Part shown: positions 21,905 to 23,382 of the stretch, in pieces
How the letters are laid out: each line of letters begins with the position of its first letter
How positions within the stretch are numbered: the first letter of the stretch is position 1
NCBI GenBank assembly: GCA_046496815.1
Contig: JAWOGN010000295.1
Coordinates: 1-23,382 of the forward strand
Direction: 5' to 3'
Length of the DNA: 23,382 nt
Origin: JAWOGN01 sp046496815
GTDB taxonomy: Bacteria; Desulfobacterota; DSM-4660; Desulfatiglandales; Desulfatiglandaceae
The notes under the pieces: generated by a model
Databases searched by the model: none
What the model was told of the DNA's origin: nothing
Seen by the model: only the letters and a program-made list of their open reading frames with translations
Translations under genes and position numbers: made by a program

Positions 21905-23299
21905 ATGAAGCGTAAGATTCACGGTCTGATCATATCCTTATTGTACCCCGCTTTGGATTTTGTAGCGGTGACGTCGGGGATTGTATCATCTTACGCTCTG
22001 TACCGGTTTCTCGGCATCGGAAAACAGGTGTACTATGAAAAAGCGGATATTATCGGCGTGAGTCTGTTGGCGGCTTGCATTTCCCTGCTCATATTGCTGG
22101 GTTTCGGCGCTTACAGAAAAGAATCCAGTGTGCTGAATGTGGAGGAGATGAGAAACCTTATCAAGGGGCTGACCGTGTCGTTTTTGTTGTTCGCCTTAAT
22201 CTTTGTGTTTGTTAAATTTCCTCCGTCCAGATACGTCTTGGTTTTCTCATATTTCGCAGCTTTGTTATTTGCCGTGGCGGAAAGAACGGCATTATACCAC
22301 CTCCTTCCCTTGATCACCTCGCTGCGGTATTTCCACAAAAGAATACTCATATATGGAGCAGGAGAACTGGGTCAAACTTTATACCGATCAATCGTTAATT
22401 CGCCGAAACTGGGGATTTTACCGGTGGGCTTTATCGATGATGATCCGAAGAAAAAAGGCACAGTCTGTTATCCGAGTGGTTTCAATTGTTCCAATGGCAT
22501 TTCAGTCCTCGGCACCGGAGAAAACATCCGCCGGATAAAAGACGCCCTGGATGTCGACGAGGTTTATGTGGCTATCTGTAATATTGATCACGAAGCGCTG
22601 AGAAACACATTGAGTTTCCTTAAGCAAGAAAAAATCAAGGTGTCCTTTGTCCCCAATCTATACAAGTTCGTGAGTCATAATTTGAAAATAGATCAAATCG
22701 GACAAATTCCCATCGCTGGAGAAATAGATGATGTTGATTCTCTCTATTTGCGGGTGAAGAGATATCTGGATCTCGGGTTGGCTTTGGTCTCAATGTGTGT
22801 GTTGTGGCCCGTATTCTTAGCAATTGCCGTGGCCATAAAGATGGACTCAAAAGGGCCGGGTTTGTTCAAGCACCAGCGTATTGGGAAGGATGGCAAGGTT
22901 TTTCAGATCTATAAATTCCGAACCATGTTCGAGGATGCAGCTCCTTACGCAGTCAATCCGTTAACGCGAAATGATCCAAGGATAACGCGTGTGGGGAGGT
23001 TTTTGAGAAAAGCCAGCTTGGACGAGCTGCCCCAGCTAATCAATGTGCTTAAGGGAGACATGTCATTTGTCGGTCCGAGACCGGAGATGCCTTTCATCGC
23101 CGCAGAATACAACGAAATCCACAGAGAAAGACTGAAGGTTTTGCCCGGTATTACCGGCTTGTGGCAATTGAGCGGTGACCGGAAAAAGCCTATCCACGAA
23201 AACATGGATTATGATCTCTATTACATAAGAAACGTATCTTTTTCCCTGGATGCGGCTATCTTGATCGAGACAGTCGTGTTCGCTTTGAGGGGAATTTAG
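21905..23299 (+). CDS. Exopolysaccharide polyprenyl glycosylphosphotransferase (WbaP/WcaJ-type)
   Basis: A 464-residue inner-membrane enzyme that transfers a sugar-1-phosphate from a nucleotide sugar to undecaprenyl phosphate, the first step of repeat-unit assembly. The N-terminal half has about four hydrophobic segments (roughly 8-36, 48-68, 90-104, 109-125), then a Rossmann-like domain with GAGELGQTLYRS at 151-162. One more membrane segment (about 292-312) leads into the bacterial sugar transferase domain: KFRTM at 337-341, SLDELPQLINVLKG at 371-384, FVGPRPE at 388-394 and PGITGLWQLSG at 414-424. This is the usual architecture and length for polyisoprenyl-phosphate hexose-1-phosphate transferases. 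The sugar cannot be read from sequence. The ATG at 21905 is chosen over a TTG one codon earlier; the ribosome site is weak. Confidence 0.94.
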   Translation: MKRKIHGLIISLLYPALDFVAVTSGIVSSYALYRFLGIGKQVYYEKADIIGVSLLAACISLLILLGFGAYRKESSVLNVEEMRNLIKGLTVSFLLFALIFVFVKFPPSRYVLVFSYFAALLFAVAERTALYHLLPLITSLRYFHKRILIYGAGELGQTLYRSIVNSPKLGILPVGFIDDDPKKKGTVCYPSGFNCSNGISVLGTGENIRRIKDALDVDEVYVAICNIDHEALRNTLSFLKQEKIKVSFVPNLYKFVSHNLKIDQIGQIPIAGEIDDVDSLYLRVKRYLDLGLALVSMCVLWPVFLAIAVAIKMDSKGPGLFKHQRIGKDGKVFQIYKFRTMFEDAAPYAVNPLTRNDPRITRVGRFLRKASLDELPQLINVLKGDMSFVGPRPEMPFIAAEYNEIHRERLKVLPGITGLWQLSGDRKKPIHENMDYDLYYIRNVSFSLDAAILIETVVFALRGI

Positions 23300-23317
23300 A
23301 GGCAGCAAACGGTTTAG

Positions 23318-23340
23318 GTTTTTCGGCGCTCACGAAAAAC
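23318..23340 (+). other. Perfect 8-bp hairpin after the glycosylphosphotransferase gene
   Basis: GTTTTTCG (23318-23325) and CGAAAAAC (23333-23340) pair fully around a seven-base loop, 19 bases after the stop codon. The stem is A/T rich and no T run follows, so it is not a standard terminator; it might be an RNA-stability hairpin. Confidence 0.35.
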
Positions 23341-23382
23341 GCCGTCCCAGCCCATGGTCGGAGGTTCCTTTTGGTAGACGAG

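Noticed and set aside
1..23382. tRNA, rRNA, CRISPR array or complete insertion sequence
   Set aside because: No cloverleaf-like segment, rRNA sequence, regular spaced repeats or transposase coding sequence was seen on either strand.

Overview
The window looks like a chromosomal segment of a strictly anaerobic Desulfobacterota (former Deltaproteobacteria) bacterium, probably a sulfate reducer or syntroph that degrades acyl-CoA or aromatic compounds. The evidence is a ferredoxin-dependent 2-oxoacid oxidoreductase, a selenocysteine formate dehydrogenase, heterodisulfide-reductase (Hdr)-like flavoproteins, many polyferredoxin motifs, no oxygen-dependent enzymes, and a dispersed repeat of a style I associate with this phylum. 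The lineage is inferred from gene content only.

Layout. (1) 1-2567, minus strand: a four-gene 2-oxoacid:ferredoxin oxidoreductase operon (ferredoxin, alpha, beta, gamma) with overlapping genes; gamma is cut by the window edge. (2) 2568-3200: a divergent regulatory region with back-to-back promoter candidates and a long, possibly structured leader. (3) 3201-7915, plus: a formate dehydrogenase alpha subunit with an in-frame UGA (Sec379) and a recognisable bacterial SECIS hairpin, then an unusual NuoF-cluster/GltD fusion that probably exchanges electrons with NADP(H). (4) 8069-8941: an orphan membrane-anchored coiled-coil protein. (5) 9014-10960, minus: a CbpA-type J-protein and a PP-loop/NFACT-R fusion. 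(6) 11259-20164, plus: a compact eight-gene apparent operon. It encodes an old-yellow-enzyme/dienoyl-CoA-reductase-like flavoprotein, a 175-aa orphan, a ferredoxin, a VOC protein, a second ferredoxin, an HdrA-like flavoprotein, an HdrA-MvhD fusion and an HdrC-GltD fusion. (7) 20165-20802: a gene-free region with a MITE-like repeat. (8) 20803-23299, plus: two exopolysaccharide genes, a WecG/TagA/CpsF glycosyltransferase and a polyprenyl glycosylphosphotransferase.

How the parts may work together. The most interesting unit is region 6. HdrA, MvhD and HdrC modules are present, but the disulfide-reducing HdrB and any membrane subunit are missing. In their place are a GltD-type pyridine-nucleotide module and an OYE-family acyl-CoA reductase. 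In that reductase the FadH catalytic Tyr is kept, the catalytic His is Gln, and the dinucleotide-binding loop is degenerate. My working hypothesis is a soluble Hdr-type (possibly electron-bifurcating or confurcating) complex that links NADH and ferredoxin to reduction or oxidation of an enoyl-, dienoyl- or aryl-CoA. The two GltD-type proteins in the window differ at the position that usually reads the NADPH 2'-phosphate (YRR in the formate dehydrogenase partner, CLES in the Hdr partner). This suggests separate NADPH-linked and NADH-linked systems sharing ferredoxin, which the 2-oxoacid oxidoreductase could also reduce. All of this is inferred from domain content and gene order.
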